A DNA stretch of 64,000 nt, taken from the NCBI RefSeq assembly GCF_037176765.1, contig NC_090034.1, positions 89,870,000 through 89,933,999 on the forward strand, given 5' to 3'. The DNA comes from Anolis sagrei. Lineage: Eukaryota > Chordata > Lepidosauria > Squamata > Anolidae. Below are positions 43,453-55,055 of the stretch, piece after piece. The notes under the pieces are model-generated. The model was not told the origin of the DNA and searched no databases. It saw nothing but the letters and a program-made list of their open reading frames with translations. Made by a program: the position numbers and the translations under genes. How positions within the stretch are numbered: the first letter of the stretch is position 1; the number at the start of each line of letters is the position of its first letter.

Positions 43453-44444
43453 TTATGGAAATGGATCTTTTTTGCTGGACAACTTGATTGTGCAGATAGT
43501 CTGTCCTACCATCAAGCAGGCCATATTAAAGAGGAAGCAATGTTTCCTAAACTTATACCTTCTCCCTCTCCCCAAAGACTGCAGCTCCCAGAAGAACTCA
43601 ACATTAAAACATCTCAGAATTTTTATCCAGCATCATCTAGTGATCCAAATCTGAGGACACTGGTTTAACGTATTAGATATTGGAAATTCCATAACCTATT
43701 GGAAATAAGTGCACCATAACCTTATCGAACAGGCAAAAATGGTGTCACATCCGTTTGGCAAATGTGAATCTCCATGAACATGTGGAGACCACCTTTTGAA
43801 AACCACTAGTCAAGAAAAGCATGACTTTATTAGAAGTCATCTCAGAACAAGTGATATTCACAAGCATTAATGTAATGGCACACAGGTAACTCTGTTAAAC
43901 TGAAGAACCATGTCTTTAAACTGCCAAGGATAAAGACATGCCACTATAAAAATATATTTCGTTAGCAGGGGATGGTTGTTTCTTTGAAGTAGAATTTGAG
44001 GTTGCACTTGCCCAAAATATATACACTCCCTTGAAACCTCTTAGTTAAAATATGCACTCAAAAAACAAAGTCTCCTTTGAAAAATAACGTATCTTGTTTA
44101 CTCATAAACAACTTGTATACATTCAGCATACAGTCCATAGTCCAATATCATTAAGTGCAGTTGTAGTACAAACTGTATAACTGTAGTCACTGAAGTCTGA
44201 AAGGAGACAAACTGCATTCCCCCTCCATTGAGATTTAAAAGTATACTGTATAACAAAAATGGAGTCTTGTGCTTGAAGCCCCTCCCACACCAAAGAGATA
44301 CAGTCAAACTGGAAAACCAAAATGGTCATAAAATATAGGTTAACCATTCTATACATTTACAAACAATTAGTGGAGGCTGGGAAAGTTGCTATTTCCAACA
44401 CTGTATGGTATAGCTGATGCTGGGAGACAAGGAACATTAATCAC

Positions 44445-44570
44445 ATGTTGATGTGATTTTACCTGTATTTTATGTATTGTGGCACTTGTATGTGCTTCTG
44501 TAAGCCTCCTTTTTGGGGGATGGTGGTGGGGTATAAATAAAGTATTATTATTATTATTATTATTATTATA
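44445..44570 (+). mobile_element. L2-type LINE 3' end with (ATT)n
   Basis: TGCTTCTGTAAGCCTCCTTT, GGATGGTGGTGGGGTATAAA, then AAAG(TATTATT)n. Confidence 0.75.
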
Positions 44571-44815
44571 AACACAACAAGAAGAGTCCACAACAGACAA
44601 GATCACTCTGCTGGCTGTTGTATTGGATCACACGTCAGACTCTTCCCAAGTGTCTAGGACTGTGTGATGTATCGGCGAATAATGCATGCAGATCCTAGTA
44701 AGATGGCCTTCTGCAGCTGGCAGATGGTAATTTTGTCAGCGCCGATTGTGTTTAAGTGCAGGCCAAGGTCTTTAGGCACTGCACCCAGTGATGATGATGA
44801 TGATTATTATGCCAC
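44571..44815 (-). mobile_element. R4 LINE 3' end fragment
   Basis: The - strand reads LGAVPKDLGLHLNTIGADKI-like sequence, then TICQLQKAI and the 3' UTR ending CTTGTTGTGTTTATAATAAT. It matches 55877-56120 closely. A (GAT)n run at 44788-44808 lies at its 5' border. Confidence 0.8.
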
Positions 44816-45164
44816 AGGCTACAGCAAGGCACTGTTTGTACCATGTATCTGAAGCACACAATTATAACACCATAACTCCGACTCTAACTCCCACGGCAAC
44901 GCCCTATATGATCAAGGCTCATCCCTTTAGTGAGCTACTAGTGCTCTCTGGCTCTAAATGCCCCTCCCTAAACCATAAATCCCAGGATGTTGCCATGGCA
45001 ATTACAGTGAAATCATGCTGCTGGTGCATACCAAATGATTTTGACCACAGTGGTCATAACCTGAGTGTGCTAACTAGAGGTTATAATAAGAGTCGCAGTC
45101 TAAAACATCTGCAAAAACCCTGCATCTGCATTCCTTTAGTGCCTTGCTGAATTCTAGAGACTTT

Positions 45165-45292
45165 GGCTGGATCTACACTGCCATATAATCCAGATTAGCT
45201 GCTTTGAACCGGATTATATGAGTCTACATTTCCATATAATCTAGTTCAAAGTAGATAATTTGGATTTCACATGGCAATGAAGGGGCCTAAGA
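45165..45292. mobile_element. Palindromic MITE (CTGGATCTACACTGCCATAT)
   Basis: CTGGATCTACACTGCCATAT and AATCCAGATTAGCTGCTTTG are followed by inverted partners ending in ATGAAGGGGCC-like sequence. Partial copies of this family occur at 43330, 46087, 46499, 46690, 47020 and 55350. Confidence 0.65.
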
Positions 45293-45764
45293 GAAAGGTG
45301 TGTTAATTTCAAACCGTAAGATGGAACAAGTCCGGTATCAGGTATCCCTTTTTACAGGAATAGACAGAACCAAAATAATTTCAGATGTATATCAAAGCAT
45401 GTCCAGAATCCTCCACCAGATACAATTAGCTGCCACTAAAAAATCAATTAAAACCTAAATTGATTAATTTGCAAATTAATCCAACACAAACTTGAGGGCT
45501 TCTAATGGACATCTAGTTATTCACTACGGTAGCAAGATGCTGGATGATACAGACCACGGATGAGAATCATAATGTTTCTATGCATCACTGGATTGCAAGT
45601 CTCAGCATCCCTACTCAGCACAGTTAATAGTGAAGACTATTGGACATTACAATAAGGCAAAATCTGGAAGACATATTTTACATTGGTCCACTACCTGCCA
45701 AGCCCATATTCCTCTCTTCCCATTCCAGCTCTTTCATCCACAGCTCCATTGTTTTCACACTTAC

Positions 45765-46008
45765 CTTTCTCTACCACATCAAGGTGGACGGTTTTGTTGA
45801 CCATGACATTGTGTGTATGGTCATTTGCGAAAAGGAGTGTGCGGTTGACACTGCAGATATAGTCTCCCTCCTGGTCGAAGGTCACATTCAGCAGCATAAT
45901 GGAAAGCTCCTGCAAATCTGGCGTGTGTTTAGTGCCTTCCCAGGCAACCAGCTCTTCAAAGCGGGGGTCCAACACTTTGAGTTTATTATAGGCATCGTAG
46001 TGGAGGAT
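45765..46008 (-). CDS. SCN1B: Sodium channel beta-1 subunit, exon 3
   Basis: A 244-base exon between CTCTGCACCAG and the donor GTAAGT. It encodes the second half of the V-type Ig domain: ILHYDAYNKLKVLDPRFEE, LVAWEGTKHTPDLQELSI, then LLNVTFDQEGDYICSVNR with the conserved Asp-x-Tyr-x-Cys that forms the Ig disulfide with exon 2, and VNKTVHLDVVEK. NVT, NRT and NKT are potential N-glycosylation sites. Human exon 3 is 241 bases, so one codon is extra here. It ends in AAAG, with the G starting the Ala codon finished by exon 4. This exon is more diverged from mammals than exons 4 and 5, as usual for the ectodomain. Confidence 0.95.
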
Positions 46009-46139
46009 CTGGTGCAGAGACAGGATGAGACTGAAGTTAAAGCTAGGAAAAACAGACCTACAACCACTTGTTAAATCTAGACAAAAGCTGGAGCTACACT
46101 GCCATATAATCTAGAGTATGACAGTGTAGGGTTTTGTTT

Positions 46140-46418
46140 TTGTTTTTTTGTCATGTCAGGAGCAACTTGAGAAACTGCAAGTCACTTCTGATGTGAGAGA
46201 ATTGGCCGTTTGCAAGGACGTTGCCCAGGGGAGGCCCGGATGTTTTATTTTTAATGTTTTACCATCCTTGTGGGAGGCTTCTCTCATGTCCCCGCATAGA
46301 AAGCTGGAGCTGACAGAAGGTGCTCATCCACGCTCCCCCAGATTCGAACCTGCAACCTGTCGGTCTTCAGTCCTTCAGTTTAACCCACTTCAGTTTAACC
46401 CACTGCGCCACCAACAGT
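46140..46418 (-). mobile_element. SINE-2, full length
   Basis: TTTTTTGTCATGTCAGGAGC...GATTCGAACCTGCAACCTGT...CCCACTGCGCCACCAACAGT, inverted. The TTCAGTTTAACCCAC phrase is duplicated near the head. Confidence 0.88.
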
Positions 46419-46498
46419 AGGTGGAATCAGAGGAGAGTCATTGTTCCAGCAAAAACCATTTATGTAAGGTCAATACTTATGTGTCGTTGATTCAAGGA

Positions 46499-46728
46499 GT
46501 CTCAGTCTGGATCTACACTGCCATATAATCCAGTATCCGGGAATGTTAAATTGCCTTTTTGTCTGTCTATATATGTTGCATGTCTAACTGGTATTGAATG
46601 TTTGCCATGTGTGTTGTACTCCGCCCTGAATCCCCTGTGGGGAGAGAAAGGTGGAATATAAATACTGTAAATAAATAAATATCTGATCCCAGATTGAATG
46701 GGAGTATATGGCAGTGTAGAATCCTATA
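46499..46728. mobile_element. MITE interrupted by an L2-type 3' end
   Basis: Left half GTCTGGATCTACACTGCCAT (46499-46540), right half GTATATGGCAGTGTAGAATC (46703-46722). Between them an L2-type tail (46546-46680, CCGCCCTGAATCCCCTGTGG...AAATAAATAAAT). Confidence 0.7.
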
Positions 46729-46740
46729 ATACAGTTCAAT

Positions 46741-47000
46741 ATAAGGAGCTGTGGTGGCACAATGGGGTAAATCCTTGTGCCGACTGAACTGCTGACCTAA
46801 AGGTCAGATGCTCAAATCCGTGAGACAGGGTGAGCTCCCATCTGTCAGCTCCAGCTTCCCATACAAGGACATGAGAGAAGCCTCCCACAGGATGGCAACA
46901 CAACAAGGCCTCCCCTGGGTAATGTCTCTGCAGACAACCAGTTCTCTTACACAAGAAGCGACTTGCAATTTCTCAAGTCGCTTCTGACACGATTAAAAAA
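46741..47000 (+). mobile_element. SINE-2, full length, 12-bp TSD
   Basis: The head GGAGCTGTGGTGGCACAATG and tail TCAAGTCGCTTCTGACACGA plus A-run are present. ATACAGTTCAAT flanks it at 46729-46740 and 47001-47012 without mismatch. It sets the full length of this family at about 260 bp. Confidence 0.92.
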
Positions 47001-47444
47001 ATACAGTTCAATGTAATTCAATCTGCATTATATAGCAGTGTAAATTGGGCCTCTGTAACCCCCCCCCCTCCTCTGTCTCTCTCTCTTTTCAGGTGCTTCC
47101 TAAATGGTTACTCATTTATGCAGTTAGCAAAAAATAGTCCCAGGAACAGCTGTCTGGAACACACAGTACCTGGGAACTGGTAAGCTGCAAGGCCATTTTT
47201 AAAGGAATGTAATAGAGCTGTTCATGCAGAGTGCTGGGAGAGGCTTGTTTTCTCCAGGGATGGCTTTAACTGTGGGAGTGGTAAAAATGCAATCAGGTGC
47301 TTATTCATCCTACTCATTAATTAGATCTACAATGAGTAACCCCCAGTACTAATTTCCTGAAGCCCTAAATGAGCAATGCATTTGCACCTTTTTATTCAGA
47401 ATGATAATTCGATTGGCCATTAAAATTAATTCTTCAAAGCACGT

Positions 47445-48094
47445 ATAGGAGTCTAGTGTCTAGATCCAGGGAAATGATGTTACCCCTCTATTCTGCCTTG
47501 ACCACACATGGAATCACACTGTCCAATTCTGGGCACTGCAATTGAAGGGAGATGTTGACAAGCTGGAACATATCCCTTCAATTGTGACTAAAATGATCAA
47601 GGGTCTGGAGAATAAACACTATGAGGAGTGGCTTAAAGAAATGGGCATGTTTAGCCTGCAGAAGAGAAGGCTGAGAGGAGAGCAACTAAAATGAGAACAA
47701 GCCCTATGAGGAGTGGCTTAAAGAGCTGTGCATGTTTAGCTTGCAGAAGAGAAGTCTGAGAGGAGACATAATGAGAGCCCTGTATAAATGTGAGGGAAAG
47801 TCATAGGGAGGAGAGAGCAAGCTTGTTTTCTGCTGCCCTGGAGACTAGGATGCAGAACAATGGCTTCAAACTACAGGAAAGGAGATTCCACCTGAACATT
47901 AGTTCCTAACGGTGAAACTGTTCAGCAGTGGAACTCTCTGCCCCAGACTGCGATAGAGGATCCTTCTTTGGAGGCTTTTAAACAGAGGCTGGATGGCCAT
48001 CTGTTGGTGGTGCTTTATTGTGATTTTCCTGCTTCTTGTCAGAGGGTTGGAGTGGATGGCCCATGAGGTCTCTTCCAACTCTATGATTCTATGA
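47445..48094 (+). mobile_element. CR1 LINE 3' part
   Basis: GGAGTCTAGTGTCTAGATCC through AATGGCTTCAAACTACAGGA to TCTTCCAACTCTATGATTCT. Around 47660-47740 a stretch with GAGAACAAGCCCTATGAGGA is partly duplicated, so the copy is rearranged. Confidence 0.88.
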
Positions 48095-48105
48095 TCTATT
48101 GACCT

Positions 48106-48282
48106 TATCACACTACCAAATTAATCCACTTTAAATCGGGTTTCTGCCTCCTGCAGAATTCTGGGGTTTGTAGTTTAAGGAGGAGCCTTTAACAGCCTCA
48201 CTAAACTACAAACCCCAGAATTCTGCAGGAGTCAGAAACCAGATTTAAAGTGGATTCATTCTCTAGTATGATGAGGTCTTGA
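48106..48282. mobile_element. Palindromic MITE (same family as 17863)
   Basis: TTATCACACTACCAAATTAA...CTGCCTCCTGCAGAATTCTG with reversed partner CAGAATTCTGCAGGAGTCAG...CTCTAGTATGATGAGG. Confidence 0.75.
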
Positions 48283-48942
48283 GTCTCATTTGCACTACAG
48301 CTCCCAGAATCCCTCAGCTACAGCCATACAGGCTGAGGGACTCACAAAGTGGTAATAAAAAAAACCTTTCTAAGGCTTGGAGAAGACTCAAAAACACAAT
48401 TAATATGTACACACAGCTTTTTTTTAAGTGGGTAGTAGTCTCAGTTACATAGTTTATGTATTGGCAGCAGCTTCTTGCATGCCTATATTATATGCATCTT
48501 GCAAATAAGCTAAGGGGAAGATTGATATTCTTTAACCATCAGCACCAGATGGCAGTGGAATGAGGGTTCAAAGTACTTTGATTCTTTGATCAGCAGGGAT
48601 GATGACCTCACTTGCAACCACTATTTTCTTAGGAATATACCACGAGGGCCACTCATCAGCTATTAGGGCCAAAGCATGATGGAACTGTGCCTGGATGAAG
48701 TTAGAATGGAAGGAAATCCACCCATCAGCTGCTGGGCAAGGACAGGATAAAGCTGTGACTGGCCACTGCCTCATGGTGTTTCTGCACAAATTATGCAATG
48801 CAGTTCAAAGTTGATTTAAGGGCAGGGTGTCCACAAAACACATCCTCCCAATGCACACTGTAAAGCATTTCAAAAAAGCACATTTTAAAAACTCAGAAAG
48901 TCTGGAATAGGCTAAATATTATTTTGTGTGTGTATGTGTGTG

Positions 48943-49187
48943 TGTCAGGAGCGACTTGAGAAACTGCAAGTCGCTTCTGGTGTGAGAGAATTGGCTGTTT
49001 GCAAGGACGTTGCTCAAGGGCCATCTGGATGTTTCCCATCCTGCGGGAGGCTTCTCTTATGTCCCTGCCTGGGCAGCTGGAGCTGACAGAGGGTACTCAT
49101 CCATGCTCTTCTCGGATTTGAACCTCCAAGCTTTTGGTCTTCAGTCCTGCCGGCACAAGGGTTCAACCCACTGCACCACCGGGGGCC
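48943..49187 (-). mobile_element. SINE-2, full length
   Basis: GTGTGTCAGGAGCGACTTGA...CCCACTGCACCACCGGGGGC, inverted. Confidence 0.9.
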
Positions 49188-49195
49188 AAATAATT

Positions 49196-49590
49196 ATTTT
49201 ATTTATTTATTTACCGTATGTCTATCCCGTCACTTCTCAACCCCCAAAGGGGGACTCAGGATAGCTTACAATGGCACCGTTACAATGCCACTACATAACA
49301 ATTACAATAATAAAACAACAATTGAACATAAGTCATAGTTAAAAACAATACATAAGCAATCATTAAAACCATAAAACAATCTCATCAGCCGTATCGCCGC
49401 TCCAGTCAATGTCCTTCTAAAGTGCTGCTTGCATCTATTGTCCGAAATGATTTTAATTTCTTTTGGAAAGCCAGGAGGGAGGGAGCAGATCTTACATCAG
49501 TCAGAAGTGTGTTCCATAGGTTGGGAGCCACCGCCAAGAAGGCTCGGTCTCTCGTCCCCGCCAGCTGCTAAATGCTACTGTGGAGCAATT
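49196..49590 (-). mobile_element. L2-type LINE, 3' UTR and ORF end
   Basis: (ATTT)n, CCCCCAAAGGGGGACTCAGG, then an AT-rich UTR and TGTTCCATAGGTTGGGAGCC, CAAGAAGGCTCGGTCTCTCG, which reads on the - strand as the L2 ORF2 end. It stops about 270 bp before SCN1B exon 2. Confidence 0.7.
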
Positions 49591-49814
49591 CTGATCCCTG
49601 CCTCTTTCAGACACTATCTGAATGTAGGGGTGCAACCCGCCATCTTCTGGTTGCCCACTCCTCTCTTGGGAGAAGAATAGCCAGAGGGCTCAGGAGTCCT
49701 GGCTCCTAATAATGCTATCCCCTATCATCTACTGCTTGAGGTAGACAACGCAGAGTCTATCACATCTGAGATGCCAAGACAAGAAAGGTCATTACTTCCC
49801 ACCCACTACCCCTA

Positions 49815-50051
<237 letters not shown>

Positions 50052-50089
50052 TTATATGATAAGTACCAAATGGTAAAGAAAGTAAAGGT

Positions 50090-50335
50090 AAAGGCTTCCT
50101 TTAATATTAAGTCTAATCCTGTCCGGCTCTGGAGGATGGTGTTCATCTCCATTTCTAGGCTGAAGAGCTGGCATTGTCTGTAGACACCTCCTAGGTCATG
50201 TGGCCAGCATGACTGAATGGAGCGCCATGACATTCCTGCTGAAGCGGTACCTACTGATCTACTCACACTTGCATGTTTTCGAATTACTAGGTTGACAGAA
50301 GCTGGACCTGACAGCAGGAGCTCACCCCACTCCCC
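50090..50335 (-). mobile_element. Sauria SINE, head-truncated
   Basis: GGTAAAGGCTTCCTTTAATA...GTTGACAGAAGCTGGACCTG, ending CTCACCCCACTCCCC. About 250 bp, immediately upstream of SCN1B exon 2. Confidence 0.88.
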
Positions 50336-50514
50336 AAAAAATCACCTTTAATGTCCAGCCTCTGCCATATCAGCCTGCCAACTTTTGTATTGAGACAGTT
50401 ATCTTTTTCTTTCTATTCCTTGTATTGCCAGTTGGCAAAGACTTTCTCATTAAATAGTTATCCAACTTTTGTTGGTATGAGTTGAAGCATGTGCAATAAG
50501 CCAGCTGTTTTTTA

Positions 50515-51040
50515 CAACAACAACAACAACCCTTGGTGGGATCATAAACCTGCAGATATCGTGGAAAATGAACACGCAAAAATACTATGCGACTTTCGAA
50601 TCCAAACCGACAAAGTTTTAGAACACAATACACCAGACATTACAATTCTGGAAAAGAAAAAAGTTTGGATTATTGATGTCGCCATACCAAGTGACAGTCG
50701 CATTGAGGAAAAACAACAGGAAAAAAACCTCAGTCGTTATCAAGACCTCAAAAACTAACTGCAAAGGCTCTGGCATAAACCAGTACAGGTGGTCCCAATG
50801 CTCATTGGCACACTGAGTGCTGTGCCAAAAGATCTCAGCCGGCATTTGGAAACAAACATTGGCAAAATCACGATCTGTCAACTGCAAAAGGCCACCTTAC
50901 TTGGATCTGTGCGCATCATTTGAAAATACATTACACAGTCCTAGACGCTTGGGAAGTGTTCGACTTGTGATTTTTTGATACGAAACCCAGCATATAGATC
51001 TCGTTTGCTGTGACATACTGTGTTTTTGTGTCAGTATAAT
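50515..51040 (+). mobile_element. R4 LINE: restriction-like endonuclease end
   Basis: Frame 50489-50758 reads WWDHKPADIVENEHAK, FRIQTDKVLEHNTPDITILE, KKKVWIIDVAIPSDSRIEEK, then RYQDLKN and a stop. Past it, QVVPMLIGTLSAVPKDL and KITICQLQKATLLGS can be read. This is the restriction-enzyme-like endonuclease domain (PD...D-x-A, K) of R2/R4-group LINEs; R4 is known in Anolis. The 3' UTR ends GTGTCAGTATAATAATAACA. 5'-truncated and dead. Confidence 0.8.
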
Positions 51041-51045
51041 AATAA

Positions 51046-51227
51046 CAACAACAACTTTATTTTTATACCCTGCCTCCATCTCCCCAAAGGGACTTGGGGT
51101 GGCTTACAAAGGGACAAGCCCAAAAATACAGATTAAAACACACACAATAAAATAAAATCAGCAACACATCAGAAAAAAACCTCTATGTAAGTTCAAATTA
51201 ATGCAACGACAAAGGTAACCCCCACAA

Positions 51228-51231
<4 letters not shown>
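51046..51231 (-). mobile_element. L2-type LINE 3' end, copy 1
   Basis: AACAACTTTATTTTTATACC, CCCCAAAGGGACTTGGGGTG, then AT-rich UTR. Confidence 0.6.
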
Positions 51232-51267
<36 letters not shown>

Positions 51268-51760
51268 TTATTTGTACCCCGCTAACATCTCCCGAAGGAC
51301 TCGATGCGGCTTACACAGGCCGAAGCCTCAGAACACAATACAGTAGAACATAACACAACAATAAACAAAGCAAATCAAATAATTAAGCAAAATAACAGCA
51401 ACAGTGACAATACATCAAGACACTTTAAAACTGGGCCGGCCGGCGCAATGGGGTTAAAAGTGCTGAAATGGCAGGAGGAACGTAGGATTAAATAGTGCGG
51501 TGTGCAGTAATATTGATTGTACTAAAGTGCTTCTAGGACTTGGGATGGGGGATTCCTAATCTGAAAAGGCACATCGGAACAGCCAAGTTTTTAGGTTCCT
51601 TCTGAAAACTGCTAAAGTAGGGGCCTGTCGAAGATCTTTTGGAAGGGCATTCCAGAGTCGGGGGGCTGCCACAGAGAAGGAATTTCTCACTGACGGCTCT
51701 GTACTTGGAGCTTGCTTAACCTATGGTTGGCTAGTGAAGAAGCCCAAAGTCAGGTCAGCA
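51232..51760 (-). mobile_element. L2-type LINE 3' end, copy 2
   Basis: (ATT)n, AACTTTATTTGTACCCCGCT, CATCTCCCGAAGGACTCGAT, then UTR and ORF2 end (GCATTCCAGAGTCGGGGGGC, CAGAGAAGGAATTTCTCACT). The same tail lies in + orientation at 54600-54665. Confidence 0.75.
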
Positions 51761-51962
51761 TTCCCAGAGGTCTAGGGAGGGGTGGAAGAGTTATGGACCT
51801 GAAGTGGTCTAGTGCATTCTAGTGAACCAGTGATACTGCAAAAAGGAGGAAGGGGAAATTGTGATGGTTATTGCCTATAAAGCTCTATACAGCTCAAGTT
51901 CAGGTTGTGTGAAGAACTAAATTCTCCTATATGAACCTAACCATTTTAAAGATCTCCTAGTT

Positions 51963-52646
51963 CAGTGGCTCCCAACCTTTTTTTTTTTTTTTTTTTTTTT
52001 TGACAAGGGACCACTATGACAAGGGACGGCTCTCCAACATTAGTACCAAAAGGATTACAAATCGGTTTTTGGACAACTTTAGATTCAGTTTGGTTATTTG
52101 GGGTGCTGATTCAGAAAATTGCATTGGATAGACCACATCAGCTCTAGTTTCTGATACAGAACATATGCCATCCAGTAGTCACCATCTGCTCTCCCACCAG
52201 AAGCGGCCCTAGGTAATTTTCAACGGTAAGCAAACAGTATCCCCCAACCAATCACTAATATATATTTTCTGTTTGTCATGGGAGTTCTGTGTGCCATATT
52301 TGGTTCAATTCCATCATTGGTGGGGTTCAGAATGCTCTTTGATTGTAGGTGAACTATACATCCCAGTAACTACAACTTGCATATGTCAAGGTCTATTTTC
52401 TCCCAAGAGCACCTCAAGAGCGCCCCTGGGCAAAATCAACTATACTGCAAATGCTTACTTTGCGTAATGGGTTGAGCCGCCCATTTCTCTCACAGAAAAC
52501 CATATTTAATAAGCCTCGGCACTATAAGAGGGTTTCGTGAGACCAGTCATTCCCGTTGCAACGGTGTAGTCACGGTAAGGTCACAGACCATACTTTAGTT
52601 CTTGTGGACCACTGGTGTTCCATGGACCACAGGTTAGGAACTACTG
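51963..52646 (+). mobile_element. hAT-type element containing a second hAT element
   Basis: The left end CAGTGGCTCCCAACC plus T-run and the right end GGTTAGGAACTACTG are present. Flanks TCCTAGTT and TTCCAGTT are a decayed 8-bp duplication. TTTGGGGTGCTGATTCAGAA and GCATTGGATAGACCACATCA match the element at 12164-12733. Interrupted by the element at 52198-52485. Confidence 0.75.
52198..52485 (+). mobile_element. Short relative of the H2B-carrying hAT element
   Basis: CAGAAGCGGCCCTAGGTAAT at the left and GCGTAATGGGTTGAGCCGCC at the right. Flanks TCTCCCAC (52190-52197) and TCTCTCAC (52486-52493) are an 8-bp duplication with one mismatch. It shares 5' sequence, the module piece (CATTGGTGGGGTTCAGAATG) and the 3' end (GCGCCCCTGGGCAAAATCAA) with 6886-7920, but has no H2B, no inverted-repeat arms and no GC-rich block. 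Confidence 0.8.
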
Positions 52647-52654
52647 TTCCAGTT

Positions 52655-53303
52655 AGACCCCTCTAAAGATATCCTTAAAAATACATCTAGCAAAAATCCA
52701 GAAGAGAGCCTTTTTGGTGACTGTTCCCAGATTTTGGAATTTCTTATCTAGATAGGTCAAACTGGTTTCCTCCATCTTATTCCTTTATAGACAGATAAAG
52801 TCTTTTCTGATTCAGCACTCCTTTGAGGGCTGACTGCTCCTGGTAAAAGGGCTTTTCAGAATGCAGTATTTTTTCTATTTCATTCTAAAACCCATGTGCT
52901 TAATTGCTTTTTGGAACCACGGTGGCGCAGTGGGTTAAACCCTTGTGCCAGCAGGACTGAAGACTGACAGGTCGCAAGTTTGAATCCGGGGAGAGCACGG
53001 ATGAGCTCCCTCTGTCAGCTCCAGCTTCCCATTGCAGGGACATGAGAGAAGCCTCCCATAAGGATGGTAAAACATCAAAAACATCTGGGCATCCCCAGGG
53101 CAACTTCCTTGCAGACGGCCAATTCTCTCACACCAGAAGCAACTTGCAGTTCCTCAAATCGCTCCTAACATGAAAAAAAGCTTTTTATTTTATTGGTGGT
53201 TTTGTTATGTTTTTAACTGTTGTATGGAGCATTTGTTTTAACCTACAGCTGGTATAATTTTTGCCAGGCACTTCAAGTCCCAGACAGGAAAAAGGGCAGA
53301 ATA

Positions 53304-53354
<51 letters not shown>

Positions 53355-53355
53355 A
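52655..53355 (+). mobile_element. L2 LINE 3' end with nested SINE-2
   Basis: ORF2 end/UTR at 52655-52905 (TTTTTGGTGACTGTTCCCAG), then SINE-2, then UTR and tail 53177-53355 (GGGCAGAATATAAATAAATA...). The join is in register once the SINE is removed. Confidence 0.75.
52911..53176 (+). mobile_element. SINE-2, full length, nested in L2
   Basis: GGAACCACGGTGGCGCAGTG...CAAATCGCTCCTAACATGAA plus A-run. GCTTTTT flanks both sides. Confidence 0.9.
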
Positions 53356-53559
53356 ATAGGGCTCTCAGATTAAGATAGGAAAATGGCAGGTCATCATGGG
53401 CACTGTTTCCTGGAGCAACTGTTTCCTGGTATGGGCCAGATGGGAGACAGCCTGCCAGTAAAGCCCATAGTACTAATTGTGGCACTGCTGTCATTGCTGC
53501 TTGCAATGACAGCTGGCTGCAGGCCCATGTGAGGAACATGTGGCTTCTATGGGAGTTAT
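53356..53559. other. No gene seen
   Basis: Unassigned; contains a partial direct repeat CTGTTTCCTGG (about 53403-53430). Confidence 0.4.
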
Positions 53560-55055
53560 TTATTTATTGTGTCAGAAGCAAATTGAGGGTACAAATATAA
53601 TACAGTTAAAAACACAAACAAAGTTAAACTTGGCTTTATACTAAATGTCCTTTGACCAGAAGCTGGCCACTTGGAGTGCCTCTGGTGTTGCTGTGAGAAA
53701 GTCCCCCATTGTGCATGTGGCAGAGCTCAAACTGCATTATAGTTGGTGGTCTTTGGTTTGCTCTTCTCCACACTTGCATGTCATGGACTCCACTTTGCAG
53801 CCCCATTTCTTAAGGTTGGCTCAGCATCTCGTAGTGCCAGAGCACAGCCTGTTCAGTGCCTTCCAGGTCGTTCAGTCTTCTGTGTGCCCAGGTGGGAGTC
53901 TCACATTCGTTATCAGCCACTGTTTGAAATTCCAGGTTTTTGCCTGCCACTTTTGGTCTCTCACTTGCTGAGGTGTTTCTGCGAGTGTCTCTGTAGATCT
54001 TAGAAAACTATTTCTTGATTTAAGCCGTTGGCATGCTGGTTGATATCTGAACAGAGGATGGCTGGAGATGTTAATGCCTTGTTCCTTTCATTACAGGCTG
54101 CTATTTCCCGGTGGATGTCAGGTGGTGCAATACTGGCTAAACAGTATAATTTCTCCAGTGGCATTCATCCGGAGAGGCCCTGCTCACGATCCCACATGCG
54201 TCGCAGGCGCATCTGGTGGGGACGCGAGACAGGGCCTTTTCTGTGGTAGCCCCCCGACTCTGGAACTCCCTCCCTAAAGATATCAGACAGGCCCCTACCT
54301 TGGCAGTCTTTAGGAAGAACTTGAAGACCTGGCTGTTCCAATGTGCCTTTCCAGAATAGGAAAACTCCAGTAACATGTCCCAGAAGCACTTTATTAGAGT
54401 TTAAGATTGCCCGCACACTGCACTTACCCTAAAATCCGATATAGCACCTGTCACATCAGCACTTTTAACCTGTACCCATTACATTGGCCTGGCCCTGTTT
54501 TTGGTGTTTTTGGTGTATTGTTTTATTGTTTTGTTGTTTGATATTGCTTTAATTGCTTTGATTGGCTTTAAGTTGTGTATTTTGTTATGCTATGTTTTTA
54601 TTGAGGCCTTGGCTTGTGTAAGCCGCATCGAGTCCTTCGGGAGATGCTAGCGGGGTACAAATAAAGTTAATAATAAATAATAATAGTAGACATCCTGGGA
54701 GAATGCGGCATGTCTCATTAAGAGCCACATCCACTGGTGAGATGTATTCCACCCTGGGCATGCATATCCAGCAGCAGAGTAGCAAAGCGCAAGGGCAAAT
54801 GTCTTCACTGTGTCTGGTTGTGATCCCCAGGTTGTACCAGTCAGCTTTTGTATGATATTATTTCTAACACCCACTTTTTGCTTGATATTCAAGCAGTGCT
54901 TCTAATAAGTCGGAGCACGATCCAGAGTAACTCCCAGGTATTTTGGTGTGCTGCAATGCTCCAGTGGGATTTGTTTCCAGGTAATCCTGAAAGCTTGAGA
55001 TACTTGTCTGTTCTTAAGGTGAAACGCACATGTCTACATTTTAGATGGATTAGGA
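53560..55055 (-). mobile_element. LINE (possibly Vingi-like) split by an L2 copy
   Basis: The 3' tail starts at 53560 (ATTTATTTATTGTGTCAGAA) and the body runs to about 54165. It is interrupted by L2 (54165-54680) and resumes 54690-55055 with TGGCATGTCTCATTAAGAGC-like sequence and the segment encoding TTWGSQPDTVKTFALALCYS on the - strand. It reaches further 5' than the other two copies. Confidence 0.75.
54165..54680 (+). mobile_element. L2 LINE 3' end inserted in another LINE
   Basis: Starts in ORF2 (GGTGGGGACGCGAGACAGGG, TCTGGAACTCCCTCCCTAAA), then a T-rich UTR, GTAAGCCGCATCGAGTCCTT, ATGCTAGCGGGGTACAAATA and (AAT)n. Only the last part of the ORF remains. Confidence 0.8.

Noticed and set aside
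45640-46074. A + strand 144-residue open frame
   Set aside because: It is the antisense of SCN1B exon 3; the - strand frame has conserved Ig-domain residues and splice sites.
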